Assembly (NCBI GenBank): GCA_023511485.1
Contig: JAIMBH010000006.1
Span: forward strand, 1-64,000
Source: Bacillota bacterium
GTDB lineage: Bacteria > Actinomycetota > Aquicultoria > Aquicultorales > Aquicultoraceae
Direction: 5' to 3'
Length of the DNA: 64,000 bases
Made by a program: the position numbers and the translations under genes. Position 1 is the first letter of the stretch. The number at the start of each line of letters is the position of its first letter. The notes beneath the pieces were generated by a model. That model made no database searches. It worked only from the letters and a program-made list of their open reading frames with translations, and was not told the origin of the DNA. Of the stretch, positions 45,567-54,445 are shown piece after piece.

Positions 45567-48494
45567 ATGAGCATGCTCCCGGCTGCTTTTGACTTAAATA
45601 CCGGCGACAATGATAATCAATATATGAGCATATTGGGCGTATTTAGGTCTCGGAAAGGTATCAGGAAAAAGCTTCTCTTAAGTTATCTTGTGATAACCAT
45701 ACCTTTAATCTTCGCGATCGTCTTTGCGAACTATAGTTATTACAATGATAAGCGCCAGGCCATCATGACTGCAAGAGTTGCTTTTGCCCGCAATATCGCA
45801 AGCAACTTTGATCACTTTATAAAAGAGGTTTCGACTACCGAAAAGGCCGTGGGTATTGCGATTACGGAAAATAATTATACGAGCACCGATGCAAGCGGGT
45901 ATCTAGCAAGAATAGCAAGTAGATACCCGGTATTTAGCATGGACTATGTAGGGCTTGATGGCCAAATCTATGCATCATCCGACCCCGCTCTTATAGGACA
46001 TAAAGAGACGCATAACAGGTTTGATATCAACTCATTAAGCAGTGGCAGAGAATGGGCTGTAACCCCGATTCATCTCCATGAAAACGGGGGGATTGGTTTC
46101 GACGTTGTTACTGGAATATGGCATAACGGGAAGCTAGCCGCTGTTATGGTTGCCTCAATCGATTCTACGAGACTGAATGAAATAATTACCGTTGAAGTTC
46201 CCGGCGGTGGGTATAACATTACAGACAGCAACGGAATGCTTGTTTATCAGAACCAGTATCCCAACAAACCTATGTCTGAGCGTGACTGGAGCAACTATAA
46301 CTTTGTTAAAGTGGCACAATCGGGCAAGGAATATACCTCAGACGGATTGATATTTCCGGTAGATGATTCATACCGGATGGGTGCGCAGGTTCCGATACGA
46401 AGCATAGGCTGGAGTGCGGGTTCCTTCGTGCCGGTTGAGGAAATCCTGGCACCGATTAGGGATGATGTTCTAAGAAGTGCCGTAGCAACAAGTTTAGTTG
46501 CTCTGTTGGCAGTGACCCTTGGTTTTTGGATTAGCGGAAGAATGGTAAAGCCAATGGTTAAGCTTGCAAGTAAAGCACATGCGATCGCCAGGGGCAATTT
46601 TGATGAGGAAATTGGGCCAATTATAACCGGCGACGAGATTGAAGACCTTGCAGAGAGCTTTGACGCGATGCGGGTTAACTTAAAAGAATACGTGGAAGAA
46701 CTAAGCGGTTTGGTTAAGGTTGGCGAGCGGATAAACTTAGCACTTAACATCCCATTTGTTGAAAATGCAATTGTCAACGCACTTAAAACCTATTTTAAAG
46801 CGGAGGCAGTCTGGGTCGCGCTCTATGAGGAAAGCACAAAGAGTATAGTTATTGATCACTTCTGGAGCGAGAAGAACGTCAATTTTGCAGGTACAAGGTT
46901 AATGGCTGGGCAGGGAGAGATCGGTAAGGTGCTCATGACGGGCAAACCGTCTATAGTAAGAGATCAGGCTGCGACCGATTTTATTCCAAAAGATGATGCA
47001 GTTGATATCGGCATAAATACGGCGATAACACTTCCTCTTATATCGGGTAGCGGAGCTTTGGGTGCGATAGGGCTTTATACTCCGTTGCTTAGCCAGGACA
47101 AAATTACCGAAAAAGAAATGGGTCTACTTATGGCTTTGGCAAATCAGGCGGCTGTAGCGATAGAGAATGCACGCCTGTATGAGGAGACGCGCCAATCCGA
47201 ACTTAAACTCAAGGCCTCAAATGAGGATTTGAGAATCTTAAATAAAATCGCTCTGGATATATCATCCGGCTTGGACCTTACCGAGCTTCTTGAAAAGACC
47301 GTTAAGAATGTGGTAGAGCTGGTTGGTGCGGACTTAGGGTCAATCGGGCTCTGTGATGATGAAGAGGGCGGGAAGGTTAAGTGCAGGTATAAGATTATTG
47401 CAAACCAGCCTGTTGCAAGCGCGAAGTTACCGGAAGATCTAGGTTTGGCTGAATCTGCGGTTAGATTTAAGAAGTCGGTGTTTACCAACGACTACAGGCA
47501 TGACCCCAGGGCATCTGCAGATGCGATTGCACTGGGAATAAATGCGGTTGCTGTATCGCCTCTTTTAATCGGGAATCGCATTCTCGGAACAATTCAAGTT
47601 GCGATGATGGGAAGTAAGATATTTACCGAGGCCGACATATCGCTGCTTGAGGCTGTCGCTAGCCAGGCATCCGTTGCAATTGAAAACGCAAACCTATACA
47701 GCAGAGAGCGAGATGTTGCAGAAACTCTGCAAAATGCTCTTCTAGCTGTGCCGGATAACCTCATGGGTATCAATATTGGCCTGCTTTACCGCGCAGCGAC
47801 CAATAAATCCAAAGTCGGCGGAGATTTCTATGATTTCATAGAGTTTATGGATGGCAAAATCGGCATCGTGCTAGGTGATGTGTCGGGTAAAGGCTTGGAG
47901 GCTGCAACAGCCACTGCCCTAGCCAAGATGACTATAAAAGCTTTTGCATATGAGTGCGATTCTCCTGCGGAGGTCCTGGCGCGTGCCAACAGGGTTATAA
48001 GCTCTCAGCTTGCGCCGGGTCATTTTATTACTATAGCTTACATTGTTATCGACCCAAGGACAGGGAAATTGCGTTATGCGATCGCAGGGCATCCGTCGCC
48101 AATCATTATAAATTATGAGACACTGGCAGTACGGCAGCTCAGTATTGGTTCAACCCCTCTCGGCGTATTGATCGGCGCCGATTATGACGACTTTACCGAT
48201 TTGTTGTCACCCGATGAAGTCATACTTCTTTATACCGATGGGTTACTTGAGGCAAGAAAAGGTGCCGACAATTTCTTTGGCGAGGAAGGAATAATCAACA
48301 CGTCACTAAGTGTTGCCCGGCCTAATGTACGAGAGATTCCTGGTATGCTGCTTGAAGCTGCCCAAGAATACTCAGGCGGGAAGCTAAACGACGACGTTGC
48401 AATAATTGCTGTAAGCTTGGATGGCAAGTTCAAAGCTTCTTCAGAGGAAAGTGAAGCAAAATCCAAGGGCTTTATTAGCGATTGGGTTATCTAG
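45567..48494 (+). CDS. Membrane sensor PP2C phosphatase (Cache-HAMP-GAF-GAF-SpoIIE)
   Basis: A 975-residue signalling protein. The first transmembrane helix is at about 37-56 and the second at about 305-325, enclosing an extracytoplasmic Cache-like sensor (YNDKRQAIMTARVAF onward). A HAMP domain follows (about 325-377), then two GAF domains (about 395-545 and 560-715), each ending in a QAAVAIENARLYEE-type helix. The C-terminal SpoIIE/RsbU PP2C domain (about 735-955) carries VGGDFYDF, GDVSGKGLEAA, AGHPSP and LYTDGLLEAR. Such phosphatases dephosphorylate STAS anti-anti-sigma factors, opposing RsbW-type kinases such as that at 31578. Confidence 0.93.
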   Translation: MSMLPAAFDLNTGDNDNQYMSILGVFRSRKGIRKKLLLSYLVITIPLIFAIVFANYSYYNDKRQAIMTARVAFARNIASNFDHFIKEVSTTEKAVGIAITENNYTSTDASGYLARIASRYPVFSMDYVGLDGQIYASSDPALIGHKETHNRFDINSLSSGREWAVTPIHLHENGGIGFDVVTGIWHNGKLAAVMVASIDSTRLNEIITVEVPGGGYNITDSNGMLVYQNQYPNKPMSERDWSNYNFVKVAQSGKEYTSDGLIFPVDDSYRMGAQVPIRSIGWSAGSFVPVEEILAPIRDDVLRSAVATSLVALLAVTLGFWISGRMVKPMVKLASKAHAIARGNFDEEIGPIITGDEIEDLAESFDAMRVNLKEYVEELSGLVKVGERINLALNIPFVENAIVNALKTYFKAEAVWVALYEESTKSIVIDHFWSEKNVNFAGTRLMAGQGEIGKVLMTGKPSIVRDQAATDFIPKDDAVDIGINTAITLPLISGSGALGAIGLYTPLLSQDKITEKEMGLLMALANQAAVAIENARLYEETRQSELKLKASNEDLRILNKIALDISSGLDLTELLEKTVKNVVELVGADLGSIGLCDDEEGGKVKCRYKIIANQPVASAKLPEDLGLAESAVRFKKSVFTNDYRHDPRASADAIALGINAVAVSPLLIGNRILGTIQVAMMGSKIFTEADISLLEAVASQASVAIENANLYSRERDVAETLQNALLAVPDNLMGINIGLLYRAATNKSKVGGDFYDFIEFMDGKIGIVLGDVSGKGLEAATATALAKMTIKAFAYECDSPAEVLARANRVISSQLAPGHFITIAYIVIDPRTGKLRYAIAGHPSPIIINYETLAVRQLSIGSTPLGVLIGADYDDFTDLLSPDEVILLYTDGLLEARKGADNFFGEEGIINTSLSVARPNVREIPGMLLEAAQEYSGGKLNDDVAIIAVSLDGKFKASSEESEAKSKGFISDWVI

Positions 48495-48647
48495 GAAATT
48501 TCGATTTACGATTTAAGATCGCCGATTGATAGATTTAATTGCAGTGAATCGCAGCGCAAAGTTTTAGCCAACAGAAAAGTAGCGCAGGACTTTAGCCTGC
48601 TTACCTATGCCTATTAAAGGTGAGTTGTTATGCGGGCGATAGGTAAT

Positions 48648-48677
48648 AAAAAAGACCCGATCCTACGGGTCTTTTTT
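48648..48677. terminator. Bidirectional intrinsic terminator beside tRNA-Leu
   Basis: AAAAAAGACCCG (48648-48659) pairs with CGGGTCTTTTTT (48666-48677) around a 6-nt loop. It directly follows the 3' end of the minus-strand tRNA and gives T-runs on both strands. Confidence 0.88.
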
Positions 48678-48679
48678 TG

Positions 48680-48763
48680 TGCCGAAGGCCGGGATCGAAC
48701 CGGCATGAGGTTGCCCTCACTGGTTTTTGAGACCAGCGCGTCTGCCAATTCCGCCACTTCGGC
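48680..48763 (-). tRNA. tRNA-Leu (anticodon CAA)
   Basis: An 84-nt class-II tRNA on the minus strand. The acceptor stem is GCCGAAG / CTTCGGC with discriminator A. The anticodon stem-loop is CTGGT-CTCAAAA-ACCAG, giving CAA, which reads UUG. The long variable arm TGAGGGCAACCTCA is typical of leucine tRNA, and the T arm contains GGTTCGATCC. CCA is not encoded. Confidence 0.97.
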
Positions 48764-48902
48764 AGGTGACCTTATCTATTTTAAATTTAAAGAATATTTT
48801 TGTCTAGCTGATGAGTTGAGTCTGTGATTATACCACTAAGTTTCTAATCGATAACAAGAGCGCTGCTTTGGGGTGCTACGCAGTCCAACTCACGGTGGTG
48901 AA

Positions 48903-49424
48903 ATGCTTACTACACTTATTATTCTGGCAACTATTTTCTCAGGGTGTGCGCCAACAACGACAACTACAACGACGGCAACACAAAGAGAGCGTATAAGGCG
49001 AACAACAACTACACAGGCGAGAACTACAACTACGCAAGCAACAACCACAACGACACTGCCTACGACCACGACCCAGGCGCCAACCACTACGACAACTCAA
49101 CCCGCATCAACTACTACTCAGGCTCCAGCTGCACAACTAACACTTGATATAGTTTCTGTTACATCGCCGGTTTCACGTGGTAATGCTGTAACATTGGTAG
49201 CAAAGACGACGCCGGGTGCAACTTGCAGTATTGTGGTCATGTATAAGAGTGGACCCAGCCGTGCTCAGGGGCTTGGAACCAAAGTAGCCGATGCAAATGG
49301 TTATGTTTCATGGACGTGGATAGTTGGGACAAGGACAACACTTGGAACTTGGCCAATTACTGTAACCGCATCGATGGGTGGCAAAAGTGTTAGCCGAAGC
49401 ACGAGCTTTACTGTAGTGGAGTAA
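48903..49424 (+). CDS. Thr-rich lipoprotein with Ig-like C-terminal domain
   Basis: A 173-residue exported protein. MLTTLIILATIFSGC is a short lipoprotein signal peptide with the lipidated Cys at residue 15. Residues about 17-80 are a Thr/Gln/Ala/Pro linker (TTTTQA-like repeats). The C-terminal ~95 residues, with PGATCSIVVMYKSGPSRAQG and GYVSWTWIVGTRTTLGTWPI, resemble an Ig-like domain common in actinobacterial and clostridial surface proteins. The ATG at 48903 is preferred because it gives a proper signal peptide. It probably projects a binding domain through the wall. Confidence 0.75.
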   Translation: MLTTLIILATIFSGCAPTTTTTTTATQRERIRRTTTTQARTTTTQATTTTTLPTTTTQAPTTTTTQPASTTTQAPAAQLTLDIVSVTSPVSRGNAVTLVAKTTPGATCSIVVMYKSGPSRAQGLGTKVADANGYVSWTWIVGTRTTLGTWPITVTASMGGKSVSRSTSFTVVE

Positions 49425-49646
49425 AGGAAATAACGGAAAAACGACTCTTAGCGATAAACTGCAGCAACCACTTGAAAGTATCTACAACAGAAATGCTTAT
49501 AACTGCTGTAACCTATTTGGGTACACAAAAAAACGGCCGCTATCAACCAGGGTAAATCTGTATTGGGGGTTTGCAGATTTAATCACATAAATAACGATTG
49601 TTAAGGATCAAATTTCTATGATGGTTAAGGAGGGATAGAAGCGCAT

Positions 49647-50402
49647 ATGTTAAAAGAGCGTGTATATGAGATTATAGAAGTATCACCTCCAGGGGATTTA
49701 ACCAGCAGGGTTTTTGTCGTTTTTATAATGACTTTGATTATAGCAAGCACAATTGCGGTAATGTTTGAGACGGTTGAGAGCATCTCATCTCGATATAGAA
49801 GCTTCTTTGTATTATTTGATGCATTTTCGGTGGCAATTTTTACGATTGAATATATCCTAAGGCTATGGACCATCACCGCTAGTGAAAAATACAGAAGACC
49901 TATCTTAGGAAGGCTAAGATATGCTATCACACCGCTGGCTATTGTAGATTTAGTTGCTATTCTGCCGTTCTATATTCCTGCGGTACTGATTGATTTAAGG
50001 TTCGTGAGGGTGCTGCGCCTTTTTAGAATCTTTCGTGTGTTTAAATTAGGTAGGTATTCTGAATCGTTGATGACTCTTGGAAGGGTAATGAGGGCTAAAA
50101 GTGCAGAGCTTGCAATAATCTTATTTGTAATTGCTGTTTTGCTAGTATTTTCCTCAAGCTTGATTTACTACGCTGAACATGATGCTCAGCCTAAGGCTTT
50201 TCCAAATATCCCTGCCTCTATGTGGTGGGGAGTAGTTACTCTTACGACTATCGGCTACGGTGATGTGTATCCTATTACCCCTTTAGGAAAAATCTTTGGA
50301 GCCATAGTGGCAATCCTTGGAATCGGCATGTTTGCATTGCCAGCGGGTATTCTTGCCTCTGGGTTTTCTGAGGAGATTCGGAGGAAGCAGGAAAACATAT
50401 AG
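49647..50402 (+). CDS. Voltage-gated potassium channel (Kv-type ion transporter)
   Basis: A 251-residue six-helix channel. S1 lies at about 19-38, S4 is recognisable by regularly spaced Arg residues (DLRFVRVLRLFRIFRVFK), and the selectivity filter TIGYGDVYP lies between S5 and S6, confirming K+ selectivity. The C-terminus is short, with no ligand domain. TAAGGAGGGA lies about 10 nt before the ATG. Family assignment is firm; it stands alone between a lipoprotein gene and a convergent peptidase gene. Confidence 0.93.
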   Translation: MLKERVYEIIEVSPPGDLTSRVFVVFIMTLIIASTIAVMFETVESISSRYRSFFVLFDAFSVAIFTIEYILRLWTITASEKYRRPILGRLRYAITPLAIVDLVAILPFYIPAVLIDLRFVRVLRLFRIFRVFKLGRYSESLMTLGRVMRAKSAELAIILFVIAVLLVFSSSLIYYAEHDAQPKAFPNIPASMWWGVVTLTTIGYGDVYPITPLGKIFGAIVAILGIGMFALPAGILASGFSEEIRRKQENI

Positions 50403-50489
50403 ATGTAAAACATACAGATGTAAATTAGCAGGTGGGGAGGTGCTGAGGGCAGGAAAAGTCGTTGAATTAGTCAATCCTACCATTTCTGC

Positions 50490-51626
50490 CTATGCGCTTT
50501 TCAATTTAAGCTTGCTTGCGAAGTCAATGAGCAGCCAGGGTTGGTAGATTTCACTGTAGGAGTTGTAGTTTGGGTTGGAGATATATTTATGCAAAGTTGC
50601 GTTTATGCCGGGTAGCCCGTTGTTTGAGTTGCGGATGGTCGACTGCAGGAATAACGGCACAGAATGGCGAGATTTCTCAACCTGGTCTGCGGCATAGGCG
50701 ATGAATAGAAATGCTGCACCGTAGTTATTGTTTGAATAGGAGAAGCTGTTTGCCAGCTTAACGTTAGGGTTGTTTTTAAAATCGTTTACATAAAGTTTTG
50801 GATAACCGCCATTTAGGTACTCGGCGTAGACCGCCATGCCCTCATCAAGCCAGGCGATATCTGCACCGCCGCCGACATAATAAAGCAAATGCTCAAACTC
50901 ATGAGCAAGCGTGTTATATGCCTCAGAGGGCTCGTTTTTGACAACCTTTGAGTTGAGGTAAAGCATTGTTGTTTGATTCTGGCTGGCAATATCGTTTGGG
51001 TCGAAGTAGCCATCCATCTCTCCTAAATTGGTGATAAGTATACTTATGTGTGAAGCCCGTTTTGCAGCTGTTTCACTTGCAAAGTAGCTGATGTTCTTGG
51101 AATAAATACGCTCGTCAAAGTGATCCAGGAGGGCAGTTACTGATTTGTTTGGGATTGGAGTTACCTGGTCTATCCATATATCGGTATGTTTTCCCACAGC
51201 GACTAAACTTGCTTTTAGTGTTCTAATTTTGCTCCTTGTGTTGAATTTATATATGCTGAATGAGCGTACTTGTCCAACACGGGCGGTATTTGGGATTGTC
51301 TGGGCCGTGGCAGAAAGATTTGCAGCTGGCTTTGAGATTGCTGCTGTGCTTGATTTGCCATTGCTGGTTGCGGCAATGGCGTTGCTTTTTTCGGCGGATT
51401 TTGTGTTTATAGTCAGTATAGTTGTGTTTCTTGCGGCAAGTTTTATCTGGTTGTGGTCTGCAGCGTTTCTGCTGCCTGCCTGGTGTAAGGCCGGCCATGC
51501 ACAGCCAACTACCACTTTATCTATCGCATATATTGAAACGACTAGTGCTACGATAAGCAGTAAGTCAATGAGCTTAGAATACCGCTTATAGCTGCTTGAT
51601 GATGCCATAAACACTCGTATGTACAC
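50490..51626 (-). CDS. Membrane-anchored HExxH zinc metallopeptidase-like protein
   Basis: A 378-residue protein. The N-terminal transmembrane segment LIDLLLIVALVVSIYAI (about 19-35) is followed by a Ser/Ala/Asn-rich linker (about 50-115). The catalytic-type domain has HEFEH (HExxH) near residue 242 and, 18 residues on, WLDEGMAVYAEY, supplying the third zinc ligand Glu, as in M30/hyicolysin-like and gluzincin peptidases. Probably anchored outside the membrane and processing surface proteins or peptides. It may contain a functional zinc site, but the substrate is unknown. Confidence 0.78.
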   Translation of the reverse strand: MYIRVFMASSSSYKRYSKLIDLLLIVALVVSIYAIDKVVVGCAWPALHQAGSRNAADHNQIKLAARNTTILTINTKSAEKSNAIAATSNGKSSTAAISKPAANLSATAQTIPNTARVGQVRSFSIYKFNTRSKIRTLKASLVAVGKHTDIWIDQVTPIPNKSVTALLDHFDERIYSKNISYFASETAAKRASHISILITNLGEMDGYFDPNDIASQNQTTMLYLNSKVVKNEPSEAYNTLAHEFEHLLYYVGGGADIAWLDEGMAVYAEYLNGGYPKLYVNDFKNNPNVKLANSFSYSNNNYGAAFLFIAYAADQVEKSRHSVPLFLQSTIRNSNNGLPGINATLHKYISNPNYNSYSEIYQPWLLIDFASKLKLKSA

Positions 51627-51826
51627 CTACCGAACTATAGGTTGTCATGAACCAGTATACTGGTTTACTCAGCTCAGAGCAATGACATGCGTAAGCTGTA
51701 TTGCAGGCCATATAGTAAGAAGGAGAGAGTCAAATCAATGCATCTGCATGAAAGACATGATAAAATCAAATCAACGATAGGGCTGTTCTTGGATGCAAGT
51801 TCCCAGCTCTATGTGGGGGAAATAGT

Positions 51827-53257
51827 TTGCAAACAGCAGATCCATACCGCAAGGTGGCTAATTTAGGTGGTCAGGAAATAGAAAAGATCGAAGCGGTAGG
51901 CAGAAATATCCAGCTTATCGCTGACTTAAGCTATTCGGATATTATCATATATTGTCCGGTAGGCAACGGCCAGATGGCTGTCGTAGCTGCAGCTAAACCC
52001 AACACTTCAATATCGTTGAGGCCCGATATTGCAGTTGGCCAGATCATTAAAAAACCACCGAAAGCAGTGCTTGAAGCTTTTTCTGATGGCAAACGAGTTG
52101 AGGCAGATGGCAAAGATCCAAATGGTACTCCCATCCGGATTTACGCAATCCCTATAAAGTCTGGCGAACAAGTCATAGCTGTTATGACCAGCGAGCGCCG
52201 CTCACCTGACGAATGGCGACCGAGTGAAATGGAAAAAATGTATATGGCCTCAGCAGATGACCTAATCCACATGATAGAAGAAGGAGTTGACGTTGGAATC
52301 AACTTCTCGCCTTCAAAAGAAGCAGGCGACGGCCTACTCCGTGTGGATTTTAACGGCAATATTACCTATGCGAGCCCAAATGCCGTCACGATTTATCGGC
52401 GGCTTGGCGTTCAGGATTCGCTGGTAGGTAGCTCGATATATAAACTTGGGCTTGATGAGACACCGATATCGAGCGCTCTAGAGGATCGCAAGGCAATCAG
52501 GCGCGAGGTAGTTGAAAAGGGTGTTACATTAATCAAGCGAGCAATTCCTTTAATTGAAAAAGACAGAGTAAAAGGGGTTGTTGCAATTGTGCGGGATATT
52601 ACCGATGTGCGTGCTCGAGAGCAGCAACTCAAGATAAAAGAGGCTACTATCAGAGAGATACACCATCGTGTTAAGAATAATCTTCAAACGATTGCAAGTC
52701 TTTTAAGGCTGCAATCGCGCAGGATGACATCGCCGGAGGCTCGCCAAGCTCTTTTAGAAAGTGTCGGGCGCATCTCAAGCATAGCCGTTGTGCATGAGGT
52801 TTTATCGCAAAGCAGGAGCGGCACTTTAGATTTTAAAGAGATTGCTGACAACATTAACGCCATGATTCAAAGCAGTCTGGTTCATCCTGAGAAAAAGATA
52901 AGTATTATTACCAAAGGGATGGGTGGACAAATACCGGCTCCTGTTGCTACTGCCCTTGCCCTTGTTTTAACCGAGTTAGTTCAAAACGCTGTTGAGCATG
53001 GGTATGAAAAAAGAAAGGCCGGAAAGATTGTTATTGACCTTATGCGGCGCGGTAAATCGCTTACCATGACTGTTAGCGATGATGGGAACGGGCTACCAAA
53101 GGGTTTCAATATATCTAAAAACAGCAACCTAGGATTGCAAATAGTGCATACACTTGTTTCCGATGAACTTGGTGGTAGCTGGGATATGCAAAGCAACGGT
53201 GGGACAAAAGTTATAGTGAAGGTACCGGTACCGGATGAGCAAAGTCAGATTCTTTAA
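51827..53257 (+). CDS. pdtaS: Sensor histidine kinase, PdtaS-like (GAF-PAS-HisKA_2)
   Basis: A cytosolic kinase of 476 residues, starting at TTG with GGGGGAA upstream. A GAF-like domain (about 10-150) precedes a PAS domain (about 165-270, with VDFNGNITYASPNA). The HisKA_2 dimerisation helix contains the phospho-His in EIHHRVKNNLQTIASLLRLQ, and the HATPase_c domain has ELVQNAVEHGYEK, DDGNGLP and NSNLGLQIV. It matches the mycobacterial PdtaS family, whose partner is the ANTAR regulator PdtaR, encoded here 18 nt downstream. No transmembrane segment is seen. Confidence 0.92.
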   Translation: MQTADPYRKVANLGGQEIEKIEAVGRNIQLIADLSYSDIIIYCPVGNGQMAVVAAAKPNTSISLRPDIAVGQIIKKPPKAVLEAFSDGKRVEADGKDPNGTPIRIYAIPIKSGEQVIAVMTSERRSPDEWRPSEMEKMYMASADDLIHMIEEGVDVGINFSPSKEAGDGLLRVDFNGNITYASPNAVTIYRRLGVQDSLVGSSIYKLGLDETPISSALEDRKAIRREVVEKGVTLIKRAIPLIEKDRVKGVVAIVRDITDVRAREQQLKIKEATIREIHHRVKNNLQTIASLLRLQSRRMTSPEARQALLESVGRISSIAVVHEVLSQSRSGTLDFKEIADNINAMIQSSLVHPEKKISIITKGMGGQIPAPVATALALVLTELVQNAVEHGYEKRKAGKIVIDLMRRGKSLTMTVSDDGNGLPKGFNISKNSNLGLQIVHTLVSDELGGSWDMQSNGGTKVIVKVPVPDEQSQIL

Positions 53258-53275
53258 TCAAGTGAAGGGGTATAT

Positions 53276-53854
53276 ATGTCGAGGCTCAGGGTATTAATTG
53301 CTGAAGATGAAGCGATAATTCGTCTCGATTTAAAAGAGATTCTCGAGGAACTTGGGCATATAGTAGTTGGCGAGGCTTGGGATGGGGAGACGGCGCTAGA
53401 GCTGGCCGAAACATTGAAGCCCGACCTGGCAATTTTGGATATCAAGATGCCGGGGATGAACGGAATTGAGGTTGCACGATTGATAACCGCCGCAGGGATT
53501 TGTCCTGTTGTGATGCTTACGGCATATAGTCAGAAGTCTCTTATTGATGAGGCGATTAAGGCTGGAGCAATGGCTTATCTAGTTAAACCTTTTAACAAAT
53601 CAGATTTGCTGCCCGCTATCGAAGTTGCGCGCAGCCGGTTTTTGGAGATGCAGGAGCTTGAAAAGCAAGTTAGAAACCTGGAAGACAGGCTTGAAACACG
53701 TAAATTGGTTGAGCGCGCAAAAGGCACGCTTATGAAAAAGCTCGACCTTGATGAAGCGAGTGCATTCAGGCAATTGCAGAAGTGGAGTATGGATAAGCAG
53801 CTATCACTAAAGCAAGTTGCAGAGTCGATATTGAAGGCAGAAGAACAAATATAG
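53276..53854 (+). CDS. pdtaR: Response regulator with ANTAR RNA-binding domain, PdtaR-like
   Basis: 192 residues. The receiver domain (1-120) has Asp55 in ILDIKMPG, acidic residues in IAEDEA and Lys in YLVKPFN. The ANTAR domain (about 131-190) carries RKLVERAKGTLMKKLDLDEA and FRQLQKWSMDKQLSLKQVA. ANTAR proteins bind paired hexaloop hairpins in nascent RNA to prevent termination. Directly downstream of its kinase, so an antitermination two-component pair is very likely. Target RNAs are not identified in this window. Confidence 0.95.
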   Translation: MSRLRVLIAEDEAIIRLDLKEILEELGHIVVGEAWDGETALELAETLKPDLAILDIKMPGMNGIEVARLITAAGICPVVMLTAYSQKSLIDEAIKAGAMAYLVKPFNKSDLLPAIEVARSRFLEMQELEKQVRNLEDRLETRKLVERAKGTLMKKLDLDEASAFRQLQKWSMDKQLSLKQVAESILKAEEQI

Positions 53855-53900
53855 GGTTCAGGACCCTGGCTTCTGACCCCTAGTAAGGAAGGTACTCTAG

Positions 53901-54428
53901 TTGAAGAAAAGTTTTTGGAGTTCTGTAGCAGAGTTTTTAGTCTTGCTTCTTGTTGCATATGTTTTAGCATTGGGAATCCGAATGTTTGTAGCAGAAAGAA
54001 GAGATGTACCGACAGGTTCCATGGAGCCTACAATTCATGCAGGTGATTCACTTTTTACCGTAAAAGCCCTATATTACTTTAAAAATCCTGAACGTGGCGA
54101 TATCGTTGTTTTTAATGTTCCAAAGAGTGTCGATCCGAAAGCAACGTTTCCCTGGGTTAAAAGAGTAATCGGATTACCTGGAGATACCGTTGAAATTCGT
54201 GATGGTAAGGTTTATGTGAACGGTAAAGTGTATAATGTTCCCGGAGCCAGTAAACCGAAGTACTCGTATGGTCCGGTAAGGGTCGAAGATAATATGCTCT
54301 TTGTGTTGGGAGATAACCGCAACCATAGCTTTGACGGTCACTACTGGGGTCAGCTCCCAAGAGAAAATGTTATTGCTAAGGCTGTTTTTGTCTTCTGGCC
54401 ACCAAAAGACGCAAAATTGTTAAAGTAA
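53901..54428 (+). CDS. lepB: Signal peptidase I
   Basis: Cleaves signal peptides of exported proteins. 175 residues. One N-terminal transmembrane helix (about 11-29) is followed by the catalytic Ser40 in PTGSMEPTI, Lys87 in FPWVKRVIGLPGD, and the GDNRNHSFDGHYWG box. It starts at TTG with AAGGAAGG upstream. It lies just before hypF with only 17 nt between, so it may share a transcript with the hydrogenase maturation genes, although a functional link is not obvious. Confidence 0.95.
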   Translation: MKKSFWSSVAEFLVLLLVAYVLALGIRMFVAERRDVPTGSMEPTIHAGDSLFTVKALYYFKNPERGDIVVFNVPKSVDPKATFPWVKRVIGLPGDTVEIRDGKVYVNGKVYNVPGASKPKYSYGPVRVEDNMLFVLGDNRNHSFDGHYWGQLPRENVIAKAVFVFWPPKDAKLLK

Positions 54429-54445
54429 GAGCAATGGAGTAACTC

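Noticed and set aside
48944-49147. Alternative frames across the Thr-rich linker at 48.9-49.1 kb
   Set aside because: Repetitive ACA/ACT/ACG codons open several frames; only the one beginning at 48903 gives a lipoprotein signal and a folded C-terminal domain.
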